From Irpex lacteus (taxonomy: Eukaryota > Basidiomycota > Agaricomycetes > Polyporales > Irpicaceae): 64,000 bases of DNA. The number at the start of each line of letters is the position of its first letter. Position 1 is the stretch's first letter. Below the pieces are notes generated by a model that was not told the origin of the DNA, did no database searches, and worked only from the letters and a program-made list of their open reading frames with translations. The stretch spans positions 248,001 to 312,000 of the forward strand of contig MQVO02000001.1 in assembly GCA_001986395.2 (NCBI GenBank), written 5' to 3'. Position numbers and translations under genes: made by a program. This document shows, one piece after another, positions 22,094-31,541 of the stretch.

Positions 22094-23144
22094 GGAAGGG
22101 CGAGTTCAAGTCAAAGGTGGCTGCCACGCACAGGCAACAGCAGAGGACGGCTGTCACAAACCGATTCGTCTAAACAGTACCCAGTAACCACGTTAACGGC
22201 GTAAAAACACAAAAAAGGAACGCTTACCGACAGAACGAAAACCGAGGGACGGATTTACCCATCGCGATCGGTACGACCCAAGCGACCCGTCGAGTTACAA
22301 CGTCGGCAACTAAATCAACGTTCGGTTAAGCGAACGTGTCTTACACACACGACGGGCACTCTGTATCGCGCAAGATGGCCATAAATACGTGCAACTACGG
22401 CAGAGTACTCGTCAATAAAGACCAAGAGGTACCGGAATGATTGACTTACAGAGGGATACACCGAAACAAGAGACAAACCACGCACCTCAGATTTAAGCAT
22501 TTAGTGCCGTCGAGGCCGGATCAAATTTACAGTTGGACGCCAGACTGCGCCCAAAACTTGGTAACCAATCATATTGCATCAGCGCGAATCACGGATAATG
22601 TGAACGGCACGTACTCAGAAGGTGGCATAGTCAATGAACCCCCATCCCCACAAAAGAATACTGGTACGCACTTTCTATCAATGTACAAGTAGCACGGCCA
22701 ACTTAATCAAATTATTTATTGCAGCAAACGCTCCGAACTCACCACGATCTACAGGTATAAATGGAGTACACGTAGGCGGAGACGTGTTGCACTCAGAGGC
22801 TAAGGTCGCAGGTCTTCCATTCCTGCCTGTTTCCACGACGACTGCGTCAGGTCAGCAAGATGACCTCAAAACAAGGCCGAACCGGGTAGACGCACAGGTT
22901 GGGCTGTGGCATGTGCTAAAAGAAACATGTAAGCGGCGTGGAAAATCGTGGCGTGGTGATGTCAAGTATTGAACAAACGTACATGTAAGCAAATGCGACC
23001 GACAACACGTGCAAAGTACGCACCTTCAATGCATGCTAAGCATGTAACGCCTACCTCCGTCCTCCACGCCATCGACCACATCGACATGCCATTGTAAGAC
23101 GATCACCCAGTTAACGAACTGCCACGTACTCACCGAAAAATAGG
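22094..23144. other. gene-poor spacer
   Basis: About 1 kb between the TET-like gene leader and the 382-aa ORF. Only short, composition-poor ORFs occur. The minus-strand sequence near 21.95-22.1 kb is pyrimidine-rich and followed by a good donor (GTGAGTG), as expected for a 5' untranslated exon of the TET-like gene. I see no RNA gene or further repeat. Confidence 0.4.
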
Positions 23145-24293
23145 ATGGAAAATCGCGTAGCTACTCCAGGCACGACCGAGACGGAGGAAGTCGAATACGT
23201 GGGTCGAGAGATCGATTATCAGGGATGCGGAAAGAGGACGAGCACGCACGACGAAGAAGACGACGAAATAGAGTACCTTGGGTACAGCATACCTGGACTC
23301 TTGAAGGCGGGGGAGTACTGGGTAAGGGCGGCATCCGGTGGATGGGAAAGATGGGACGTACCAGAGGTGAGTAACCGGTTGAATATAGCCAGGGACGCAT
23401 CTAACATACACCAGCCATCTGAAGAAGAGCTCGTAAACCCGCCAAGATTATATTTCGGGCGAAACCACGTACCAGAGGCGTCCAGGGCCCGGAAAGAGAG
23501 GATGGCGCGGTCTGACAAGAGGGAGCCAAGGGGAAGCGATCGAGACGACGAAGACGGTGACAAACACAAGCACGGATACGGGCACGGCATGCGAACTGCG
23601 TCAGAGCGACGCAGTCAGTCTGCATCGGAGACAGGACCGATATACTATTTCCCACCGCAAGAGGTTGACACGCCCGCTACGACTGCCAGCGGCGATCGAC
23701 GCCCGACGGATGCAGAAGTACTGGCACGGCTGCCACCAGGGTCAAAGATAGGTCCGCCCCGAGGTGTACGCCGCACCCACAATGCATCAACATCCGCGAG
23801 GATATCGACAAAGCCTCTGCATGCCACAGCACATACCAGAAGCCTTGAACCCTCGATAACGGAGGGTACACGCCCTCACGCCCTTGCAAAGAAAGGCGGG
23901 ACAGGGACGGACGGTAATCAACGACTGTCTAACGCAGAAATACTGGCTCGGTTGCCGCCAGGTGCAAAGCTAGGTCCGCCCCGTGGCGTACGTCACGCGA
24001 GCAACCCGTCGACATCCACAGACGCGACGACGGGACTTCCCTTCACCTCCACACCACCTGCCAGTCCGAGTTCCTCGAGCGCGTCAGTGGAAGAACTGCT
24101 TACAGGGGCATACGCGAGACCTACCCGGGACGCTGGGCGTACCAGCCCAACTATCTCGACGTCGTCATGCATGCAACCAAATGCATCGATCGGTGCGACT
24201 CCAACCACCCAGCGTATAGTCGAGCGAAGTTCGCAGGAGCCACGTCGCGAGCAGGATAAGGTGAGCGCGGGTGCGACGACGGCGTCATTGTGA
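23145..24293 (+). CDS. low-complexity 382-aa protein with two copies of an ARLPPG motif
   Basis: A single uninterrupted frame from ATG 23145. The N terminus is acidic, with two short VEYVGREI / IEYLGYSI elements. The middle is charged (Arg/Asp/Lys/His), and the C-terminal half is Thr/Ser/Pro-rich. Two nearly identical 20-residue motifs, DAEVLARLPPGSKIGPPRG (about 23.71 kb) and NAEILARLPPGAKLGPPRG (about 23.93 kb), lie about 75 residues apart and are presumably short interaction motifs. No enzyme domain is seen and the function is unknown. Absence of introns in a 1.1-kb frame, unlike the neighbours, leaves room for intron misreading near either end. Confidence 0.6.
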   Translation: MENRVATPGTTETEEVEYVGREIDYQGCGKRTSTHDEEDDEIEYLGYSIPGLLKAGEYWVRAASGGWERWDVPEVSNRLNIARDASNIHQPSEEELVNPPRLYFGRNHVPEASRARKERMARSDKREPRGSDRDDEDGDKHKHGYGHGMRTASERRSQSASETGPIYYFPPQEVDTPATTASGDRRPTDAEVLARLPPGSKIGPPRGVRRTHNASTSARISTKPLHATAHTRSLEPSITEGTRPHALAKKGGTGTDGNQRLSNAEILARLPPGAKLGPPRGVRHASNPSTSTDATTGLPFTSTPPASPSSSSASVEELLTGAYARPTRDAGRTSPTISTSSCMQPNASIGATPTTQRIVERSSQEPRREQDKVSAGATTASL

Positions 24294-24846
24294 GGTGCAC
24301 ACCGTTCTCGCACACGTCCCTCCTCAAGACCATATGATCGCAAGAGAGGTTCGCGAGGGTACGGGTCGGCGTAAACGGTGGGCGTGAGACGGTACACGGC
24401 TTGGCATGCGACAGGTATGGACGATGTGTTCTACTGATGTAAAATATTCAATACATGGAGAAATGTCATATATTTTACATGCATGCCCAACGCGGGTGAC
24501 GAAGTCGGACGGCATACTTACTGCAGTAGCACGAGCAGACCAAAAGCGAGGGTTGTGACACCGGAAGGGTGCAAGCGTAAAGTGAGTAGGCGAAAATTTA
24601 ATAATTTCATTTATCTTCACACGACAAGGTCAGTCAAGCCGTACAATACCGTCAGCCACAAATGTCAAGGTACGCACTACACATAAAACAGCATACATAA
24701 GCAAGTACGACCAAACTCTAGGCATACAAGCCGTCGACACGAAGGTAATTCCCAGTCCTCAGTATATAACCCAGGCTATTGATCACCTGCTGCGTGTTAC
24801 TATGCAATCTGTCAGGGAGCCTGAAGGGACACAAGAAGCTAGTAAC
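24294..24846. other. spacer without recognised genes
   Basis: About 550 bases with small scattered ORFs on both strands, none with good start context, splice logic or protein-like composition. It lies downstream of both flanking genes (convergent arrangement), so terminators are expected, but no clear motif was pinned down. Confidence 0.4.
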
Positions 24847-25982
24847 TTACAAGTCATCGCCAACAAGAGTGGGCACATCGTCCTTGAAGACATTGAATGA
24901 CTCGTGGCGCGTGATAATCGTGTCAAGCTCCTGCTCAATTCGTTCCGTGGCAAAGATCAGGGGATTGATGAACGTTTCACGGTCGTATAATTCACAATGA
25001 ATCCGGTGTCCATTCGCGGGCCACGTAGCTACCGACCATGTGGCCACGGCAACGGGATCCACATGCGAAGGCCGATCAGCAAGTGTCCGCGGTGAGTGCA
25101 AGGGAACGACCCAGGTATGAGGATCGCACACCCAGCGAACGATAGTATGCACGAACGATGCATCCTCCGGGGCGAGAGTTCGAACATAACGCCATCCGCG
25201 TTTGTCATACTTCATAACCGATTGGCGGGCACCGTCGCGGATCGATTGAAGCAACAGGTTGGTGTGGAGACGGAGTGTAGCCATGGGGTACAGACAGTAT
25301 GCACGGTCGTGCGTAATGAAGTTCATTACCACCGCTAACGAAATAGAGTTAGGGAAAAAAAGGTTAAACAACAACGGCAGGACTTACTAGAATGAAACTT
25401 CAGAACTGTATACAAAGGACACGAAGTCACAAGATGAACTTGGACCTTCCTAAGCGCACCTCCGACCCAACGATGGAAGTCCATGATGCTGAGTACCCCT
25501 TGCACAATGCCATGGTTTGGACCTTCAATGTTATGGAAAACATCAAGCGCAACATTGAATTCTCGGCGCTGGGCTGGATGAACGACAGCATCGGTCACTG
25601 GGTGTAGGACAGGGCCACGGGCGACGAACTGATACCCATGTGACAGTAGCCAGTACCCGACCTCGCTTCGGGCACCAGCAGTGACATAGAGGTCCATGTC
25701 AGCCTGAGGGAAGAACGTGCGGGTGAAAAACTGCAAGGCGAAAGAGCCGGATATGATAGCCCCTGTACGAGACTGGAGAACGCGGAACGCATCAGGATCG
25801 TCGAAGAAAGACAGGAGAAGTTGGTCGAGGTTGAAGATGAACGATAGGCGACGAGGTACTGCTTCATGCAATAAACGGCAGGCTTTGGCAAGCCGACATA
25901 TGTCAGCTGGAGCCAAAAGGGTCAGGAGGCGGTCAAGGACATCTGTCTGAGCCTCGGTTGCGATTGTAAGAAGACCAGACAT
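24847..25982 (-). CDS. F-box-like N terminus plus nucleotidyltransferase-like motif, 360 aa
   Basis: Two exons, 25982-25388 and 25334-24847, separated by a 53-bp intron, join in phase to 1083 nt. The start is MSGLLTIATE at 25982. Residues 14-45 (DVLDRLLTLLAPADICRLAKACRLLHEAV) have the leucine/proline pattern of a degenerate F-box; F-boxes bind Skp1 in ubiquitin ligases. Residues 76-100 contain ISGSFALQF and, 15 residues after the GS, D95-x-D97 in ADMDLYV. This is the G-S...D-x-D pattern of the pol-beta nucleotidyltransferase fold. A third acidic residue is not certain. Proteins of this design form multigene families in Agaricomycetes with no assigned function. An inactive NTase fold used as a binding module is an alternative. 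Confidence 0.65.
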
Positions 25983-26544
25983 TGGGGGGGAAGGGTTCAC
26001 AAGCTGACAGGAAGACAGACAGAGACAGAACAGATAAGAGAAGAATAGGGGCCAACGACAGATATACACATGATAATAAATTAATAAACACGAACAAGTG
26101 AAAGAATAAGACGAAGAGGTCGCAAGAAGGTAATTACCAGTTAGAAGCAATTCTAACTCCGAAAGTGTCCAAAATATTCCCACGGTTTGGGAACATGAGT
26201 GTAACATGTCGGTAGAGACCAAAGCGCTAACGCGCATTGAAACGATTCAAGCCTTCGTTCCTCAGGAATCGTAATTCCTTTCATAACGCAGACTTCTGCG
26301 TCACGCATCTCATGGCTCCACTCCTGAATGTAAGTCTTTTCTGCCTGCTGGTGATTTGTACATTTATTCGAGAGGTTCTTTTCTCACATTGCAGGAGAAG
26401 GTCACGGTGCGGGATCTACGGTATATTTACAGCATTTGTCTCTATGTACGTTGTAACGCCATTACTTTGTAACACTCCGCTTGGAAGCGTAATGTATCTC
26501 AGAATTCTACTACTACGGAGCCGCAGAATGCAGATTCATTCACT

Positions 26545-29500
26545 ATGTATAAGCGCGTGGACAGGAAAGTTAAGCCAGTACCTGCTGTATTCCCCGAGGA
26601 TGCACGAGTTATTCGTAAATTTCCTGAAGACCCGCTTAAGTCTCTGCCGCCGCTGCCGTACCAACCACCTGTGTTTGTCCCAGATCCAGGAGGACGCCTT
26701 ACTGAGGAAAACTTAGAAGAAATGAATGTCAATCCAAATGGCTTTCTCTTACCAGAAGAGGAGAAGTTATTTATTCATATTCTAAAGCTGAATCAGTATA
26801 GCTTTGTGTTTGAAGACAGCCAACGCGGATCATTCCGTGAAGACTATTTCTCTCCATACATCATTCCAATAGTACCTCACGAACCTTGGGCCTTTACAAA
26901 TATTCCAATACCACCTGGAATCAAGGATAAGGTTGTTGAACTATTAAAGGAGAAGATAGCCGCAGGCGTTTACGAACCAAGCCAGTCATCATACCGCTCA
27001 CGTTGGTTCTGTGTTCTCAAGAAGAGCGGGAAGTTACGTCTAGTCCATGACCTACAACCCCTCAATAAAGTCACTATCCGAGACGCAGGATTGCCGCCGA
27101 ACCTAGACAACTTTGTGGAACCTTTTGCTGGACGTCAATGTTACTCAGTGTTTGATCTATACTGGGGCTTCGATGCTCGCAAAGTTCATCCCAAGAGTCG
27201 TGATATGACCGCCTTCCTGACTCCGTTAGGATTATTACGTATCACATCACTACCAACTGGTTTCACAAATTCACCAGCAGAGTTCCAGGCATGTATGACC
27301 TTTATCCTCCAAGATGAGATCCCGCACATCGCAGATATATTCATTGACGACTTGCCTATCAAAGGGCCATCCTCAATCTACCCTGACATCAATGGTAATC
27401 CCGAAGCTCTCCCTCAGAATCCAGGTATACGCCGATTCATTTGGGAACATGCCAATGATGTTCATCGTATTCTTCATAGAGTAGGACACGCCGGAGGAAC
27501 TTTCTCGCCAGGAAAGATTCAGCTATGTCAGCCAGAAGTTCTGATTGTTGGACAGAAATGTACTCCAGAAGGACGCTTACCTGATGAGCAGAAGATAGAG
27601 AAGATTCTCAAGTGGCCCACGCTTAAGACAGTAAAGGACGTACGAGGTTTCCTAGGCTTATGTGGAACCGTCCGAATCTGGATTAAGGACTACTCTCAGC
27701 TAGCACGACCCCTTACAGAGCTTGTACGCCATGATGTTGATTTTGAATGGGATGAACGCAGACAACAAGCCTTTGATGCTCTCAAAGCCGCTATTACGTC
27801 ACCACCTGCTTTACGTCCCATTGATTATACATCTGCTCTACCTGTAGTTCTATCAGTCGACTCTAGTTTTATGGCTGTAGGCTTCATTCTTTCTCAATAT
27901 GATATTGAGAAGAAGAAGAGGCCAGCGCGCTATGGTTCTATTCCTATGAACAAGCGTGAATCACGTTACTCTCAGCCTAAACTCGAACTATATGGTTTAT
28001 ACCGAGCACTCCGCGCTTACAGACTCTATCTCATAGGAGTTCAGTCTCTTCAGGTCGAAGTAGATGCCAAGTATATTAAGGGAATGCTCAACGAGCCTGA
28101 CCTGCAGCCTAATGCTACCATCAACCGTTGGATTCAAGGAATCCTCCTGTTCGATTTTGAGCTCATTCACGTCCCTGCGGAACGTCACAAAGGACCTGAT
28201 GCCTTGTCACGCAGAGAACTAGCAGATGACGAAGAAGTCGAAAGCGAAGATGATGCATGGCTGGATAATATTGCGCTTTATAGTCAGACCCAGTTAACAC
28301 ATGACGATTATACCTACCGTCACCGCTATAGTTCCTATGTCTTATTATCTCCCAAAGACCAGGTTCTTGCAGATATATTCCGATTCCTTACCACCCTTCA
28401 ACTGCCACCCGCACATGATACTGAGCAGACAAAGCGACAGTTCATAAGGAAAGCTCAACGTTTCTTCGTAAAAGACGGAGCAATGTTTAGACGCCAAGGC
28501 CAAAAGCCACCCACTAAAGTTATCCTTCGGGTAAATAAACGGCAGCAAATTCTGGAACAACTGCATGAGGAACTAGGACATCGCGGACAATACGCAGTCA
28601 TGCAAACCTGCAAAGAAAGGTTTTACTGGCCTACTATGTTTGACGACATAAAACAGCATATTAAATCCTGTCATGAGTGCCAACTCTGGACTACTCGTAA
28701 GAGCCAGCTTCCATTGATGGTATCGACCCCTACCACTGTCTTTGCCAAGATTCACGTTGATGTTATGTACATGCCCAAGGTTAACAAGTTCGAATACATT
28801 GTAGCCGCACGTGATGACTTAACCGGAGCTGCAGAAGGACGTGCGTTACGTAACTTGAAAGCCACTACCTTAGCCAAGTTCTTCTTTGAAGAAATCCTCT
28901 GCCGATATGGAGCCGTTGGACAAGTCACCACAGATAACGGATCTGAGGTTCAAGGAGCATTTACTGAGCTCATGGACCGATATGGCTTGCCACGCATTTC
29001 AATCTCTCCTTACAATTCACGAGCTAATGGAGTAGTTGAACGAGGACACTTCACAATTCGCCAAAGCATCCTCAAAGCATGCAAAGGAAGAACTGCAGAC
29101 TGGCCAGACAAAGTTCATATGGCCTTCTTTGCTGACAAGTGTACTACACGCCGCCAGACAGGTTATTCGCCCTTCTATCTACTATACGGAACCTCACCAG
29201 TTCTACCAATTGACCTCACTGAAGCTTCGCTTATGGTTACAGGATTTCATTCAAACATGAGCTCTGAAGACCTACTAGCGCTGCGCATCCAACAGTTCCA
29301 GAAAAGAGACAAAGACTTAGAAGATGCCGCTGATACCCTCCGAAGACATCGCTTCAAGTCCAAGCAACAGTTTGAGAAGCGCTACCGAAGGACCCTGTGG
29401 ACAGATGATCTTGAAGCAGGTACCTTAGTGATCATGCGTAACAGTGCTAAGGACAAGAGTCTAGACAAGAAATACTCTCCAAGGTATTTAGGCCCATATG

Positions 29501-29745
29501 AAGTTGTTCGTCGAACCCGAGGCAGATCTTATGTCTTGAAGGAACTCGATGGAGCAGTTATGAGACAAGGTGTGGCTGCTCAACGTCTTCTACCGTATCT
29601 GTCAAGAGACGACACTCGGTTATCTCAACTGGCAGAAGATATTGAAGACAATGAAGATATGGACCAGGAAGATGCTTCAGACTCAGAAGAGGAAATGGAC
29701 ATAGAAGTTGATCATTTCAGTCCTTCTGACTCTGACAGCAACTGA
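26545..29745 (+). CDS. Ty3/gypsy Pol: reverse transcriptase, RNase H, integrase (1066 aa)
   Basis: A single open frame from ATG 26545; the frame is closed upstream by a TAA in the 21-bp repeat at about 26470. Seen: RT with KLRLVHDLQPLNK and F-I-D-D at 266-269 (phenylalanine in place of the usual tyrosine); RNase H with VLSVDSSF; HHCC zinc region including CKERFYWPTMF and CHECQLW; integrase triad D739, D797, E832. There is no protease, no nucleocapsid and no chromodomain; the tail is acidic. All catalytic residues are present and no stop interrupts the frame, so the protein could be active, but the element cannot mobilise alone without Gag. Codon use is AT-richer than in the first Ty3 element, so the two belong to different lineages. 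Confidence 0.95.
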   Translation: MYKRVDRKVKPVPAVFPEDARVIRKFPEDPLKSLPPLPYQPPVFVPDPGGRLTEENLEEMNVNPNGFLLPEEEKLFIHILKLNQYSFVFEDSQRGSFREDYFSPYIIPIVPHEPWAFTNIPIPPGIKDKVVELLKEKIAAGVYEPSQSSYRSRWFCVLKKSGKLRLVHDLQPLNKVTIRDAGLPPNLDNFVEPFAGRQCYSVFDLYWGFDARKVHPKSRDMTAFLTPLGLLRITSLPTGFTNSPAEFQACMTFILQDEIPHIADIFIDDLPIKGPSSIYPDINGNPEALPQNPGIRRFIWEHANDVHRILHRVGHAGGTFSPGKIQLCQPEVLIVGQKCTPEGRLPDEQKIEKILKWPTLKTVKDVRGFLGLCGTVRIWIKDYSQLARPLTELVRHDVDFEWDERRQQAFDALKAAITSPPALRPIDYTSALPVVLSVDSSFMAVGFILSQYDIEKKKRPARYGSIPMNKRESRYSQPKLELYGLYRALRAYRLYLIGVQSLQVEVDAKYIKGMLNEPDLQPNATINRWIQGILLFDFELIHVPAERHKGPDALSRRELADDEEVESEDDAWLDNIALYSQTQLTHDDYTYRHRYSSYVLLSPKDQVLADIFRFLTTLQLPPAHDTEQTKRQFIRKAQRFFVKDGAMFRRQGQKPPTKVILRVNKRQQILEQLHEELGHRGQYAVMQTCKERFYWPTMFDDIKQHIKSCHECQLWTTRKSQLPLMVSTPTTVFAKIHVDVMYMPKVNKFEYIVAARDDLTGAAEGRALRNLKATTLAKFFFEEILCRYGAVGQVTTDNGSEVQGAFTELMDRYGLPRISISPYNSRANGVVERGHFTIRQSILKACKGRTADWPDKVHMAFFADKCTTRRQTGYSPFYLLYGTSPVLPIDLTEASLMVTGFHSNMSSEDLLALRIQQFQKRDKDLEDAADTLRRHRFKSKQQFEKRYRRTLWTDDLEAGTLVIMRNSAKDKSLDKKYSPRYLGPYEVVRRTRGRSYVLKELDGAVMRQGVAAQRLLPYLSRDDTRLSQLAEDIEDNEDMDQEDASDSEEEMDIEVDHFSPSDSDSN

Positions 29746-29775
29746 GGACAGTTGCAATTTCAAGTGCCCCGCGGA

Positions 29776-30600
29776 TGTAACGCCATTACTTTGTAATGTG
29801 TTAGTTACATGCATAAGACTTGTTACTAGACTTCACAGACTTAGCAGAGGTATTCGACATCACCTACGCTCAAGGTAGTACTGAGGCTATGCACGATTAC
29901 GCAGTATGACACGCTTACTCCGCAAGCCCCACAAGCCCCGCAGACGCATCAGCTTGACTTATGAGTCGTTCGGAGCCTATAACACAGTAGTGGAGTCAGT
30001 CTCCACAAGCTTACTGCATAGTGGATACCACGCTCCACGCATCGGAGCACATTGCACAGTCAGTCCCCGCTTACCCCGCAGTCTCCACGCAGTTATGTGA
30101 CTCATACCGACTGTGCATTACGCAGTCATGGCCATTTTAGATACAGCTCCACGAGATCCGACTAGTAGATACATGACCTCCTGTACATATAAATAGAGGG
30201 GCACTTTCACCCCAAGAATGCATGCAACCTTTACCGATCCAGTCAAGTAGGAAACAGTCAGTCGTACGTTAACGCATATAGCTTAGGTGTAACTCCACGA
30301 GCGGGTTAGCCTTTCAGAACTCCTTGGTTGACTTGGTAGCTATCACGTAAGTAGGCACTCATCAGGCGCACAAGAGCTGCGAAGGGAGCTGTCTATTACG
30401 CTGCTAGTATCAAGTTACTCGTGAGGATTCAGCCGTATTCGATTTCGTACCAAGTATTGTATTCGTATTAGTCTAGGTCAGTCAAGGATAGGTTATTCTC
30501 TTACTTCTTACTCTCTCACTCTACTCTCTACTCTCTCAACTCCAACCCACCATCTTATAGTCTATAGTTCCTGTCTAACAATCTTTCACTCCCCAACACG
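29776..30600 (+). repeat. probable 3' LTR of the second Ty3 element (right end approximate)
   Basis: Begins with the 21-bp repeat (TGTAACGCC...) 28 bases after the pol stop. It contains a TATA box (TATAAAT, 30188-30194) followed by a CT-rich stretch, as in an LTR promoter/R region. No protein-coding potential is seen. The 3' boundary could lie anywhere from about 30.5 to 30.8 kb. Confidence 0.5.
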
Positions 30601-31541
30601 AACGACCGGGATAGATCGACCTAACGTCTGGTCCATTGACTCTCGGCAGAACGAGATAAGGCTTGTGTATCGTAGACTGTACTCTGACCTTTGTGTCTGA
30701 CACTTACCGCGTCTTAGTCTTCTTACGTATCCCAGGCCGCCGCACTTGCTATCTCATTTTCTGATCTCGACAACGTGTAATGATTTGTGCTTCCAGTCCA
30801 GATGGGTTACTGATTGTCGTACCCTGTTGGATTAATGGCTACATAAGGATTTTTAGCCGATCCTCAGTCCGCAGGCCTGTCAAGAGCATACAGTACTTAA
30901 TTTCTCTCACAGGTGCCGTTCTGACCCACACCGTATTGCATTCAAGTTATGCGACGAGGTGTGCGGTACTTCGATGTATGTGGTTTGCAATAGCATATCC
31001 CCCTATAAGTTAATCTCGCACAAAGTACGGAAGAATATCCCGCTCGTCTCTCACAAATCCTAGGTAAGACATGGCTGCTCATTTCTCGCCACTTCCGATG
31101 CTTGCTGATCCATTCAATTGCTTGTAATCGATCTAGGGACATTTATCTTGCGGAATTCATGAAGTCGTGCTGCAAAAGATTCGAGGATTCCCTTGTCATT
31201 TGCCCGGCTATCCCCAAGATATGCTACACATGCTGCAGAACCTCAGTGCGAGAATCTTCTGTACGTTCGAGTCTCAATCCATAGCCTTCAAGTTTTCACG
31301 TAACTCACATGAATTCTTAATACAGTTTCGACTTGCGCAAGGCAGTAGGAGAGTGATAGCGGTAGTCTTATCCGAAGCATTGTACACAACACCACGAGAG
31401 TCGCAGTGTGAGCCGTTCAGCCGTTCAGCCGTTCAGCCGTTCAGCCGTTCAGTCAAATCCCAGCGCAGAAAGAGCCGTGGTATGAAACCTATAAGAGTGT
31501 GTCGCAATGCAATACGGTATGCACTTTATCTCTCACCGACA
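30601..31541. other. non-coding stretch upstream of the 534-aa gene
   Basis: Sequence between the LTR-like region and the next gene. Scattered short ORFs have no protein-like composition. It contains the 8-bp tandem repeat described separately and presumably the promoter of the downstream gene. Confidence 0.4.
31411..31452. repeat. 8-bp tandem repeat (AGCCGTTC) x 5
   Basis: Five perfect head-to-tail copies of AGCCGTTC plus two further bases, 90 bases upstream of the ATG at 31542. The position in the promoter or 5' leader could make copy number a regulatory variable. Confidence 0.95.

Larger units (their letters stand above)
26452..30600 (+). mobile_element. second Ty3/gypsy element, 5'-deleted, with 3' LTR-like region
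   Basis: An intact pol frame is flanked by a 21-bp direct repeat: a copy starting TGTAACGCCATTAC at 26452-26472, and an identical one at 29776-29796. The downstream copy leads into about 0.8 kb of non-coding sequence with a TATA box, as in an LTR. The upstream copy is followed after about 70 bases by the pol ATG, so gag, protease and most of the 5' LTR are missing. The right end is not defined; no clear CA-3' partner to the TGTAA start was found. Confidence 0.6.

Noticed and set aside
11699..26237. KDZ-type or other transposase expected near a fungal TET/JBP gene
   Set aside because: No D-D-E transposase motifs or cysteine clusters typical of KDZ elements were found in any frame between the Helitron and the second Ty3 element.
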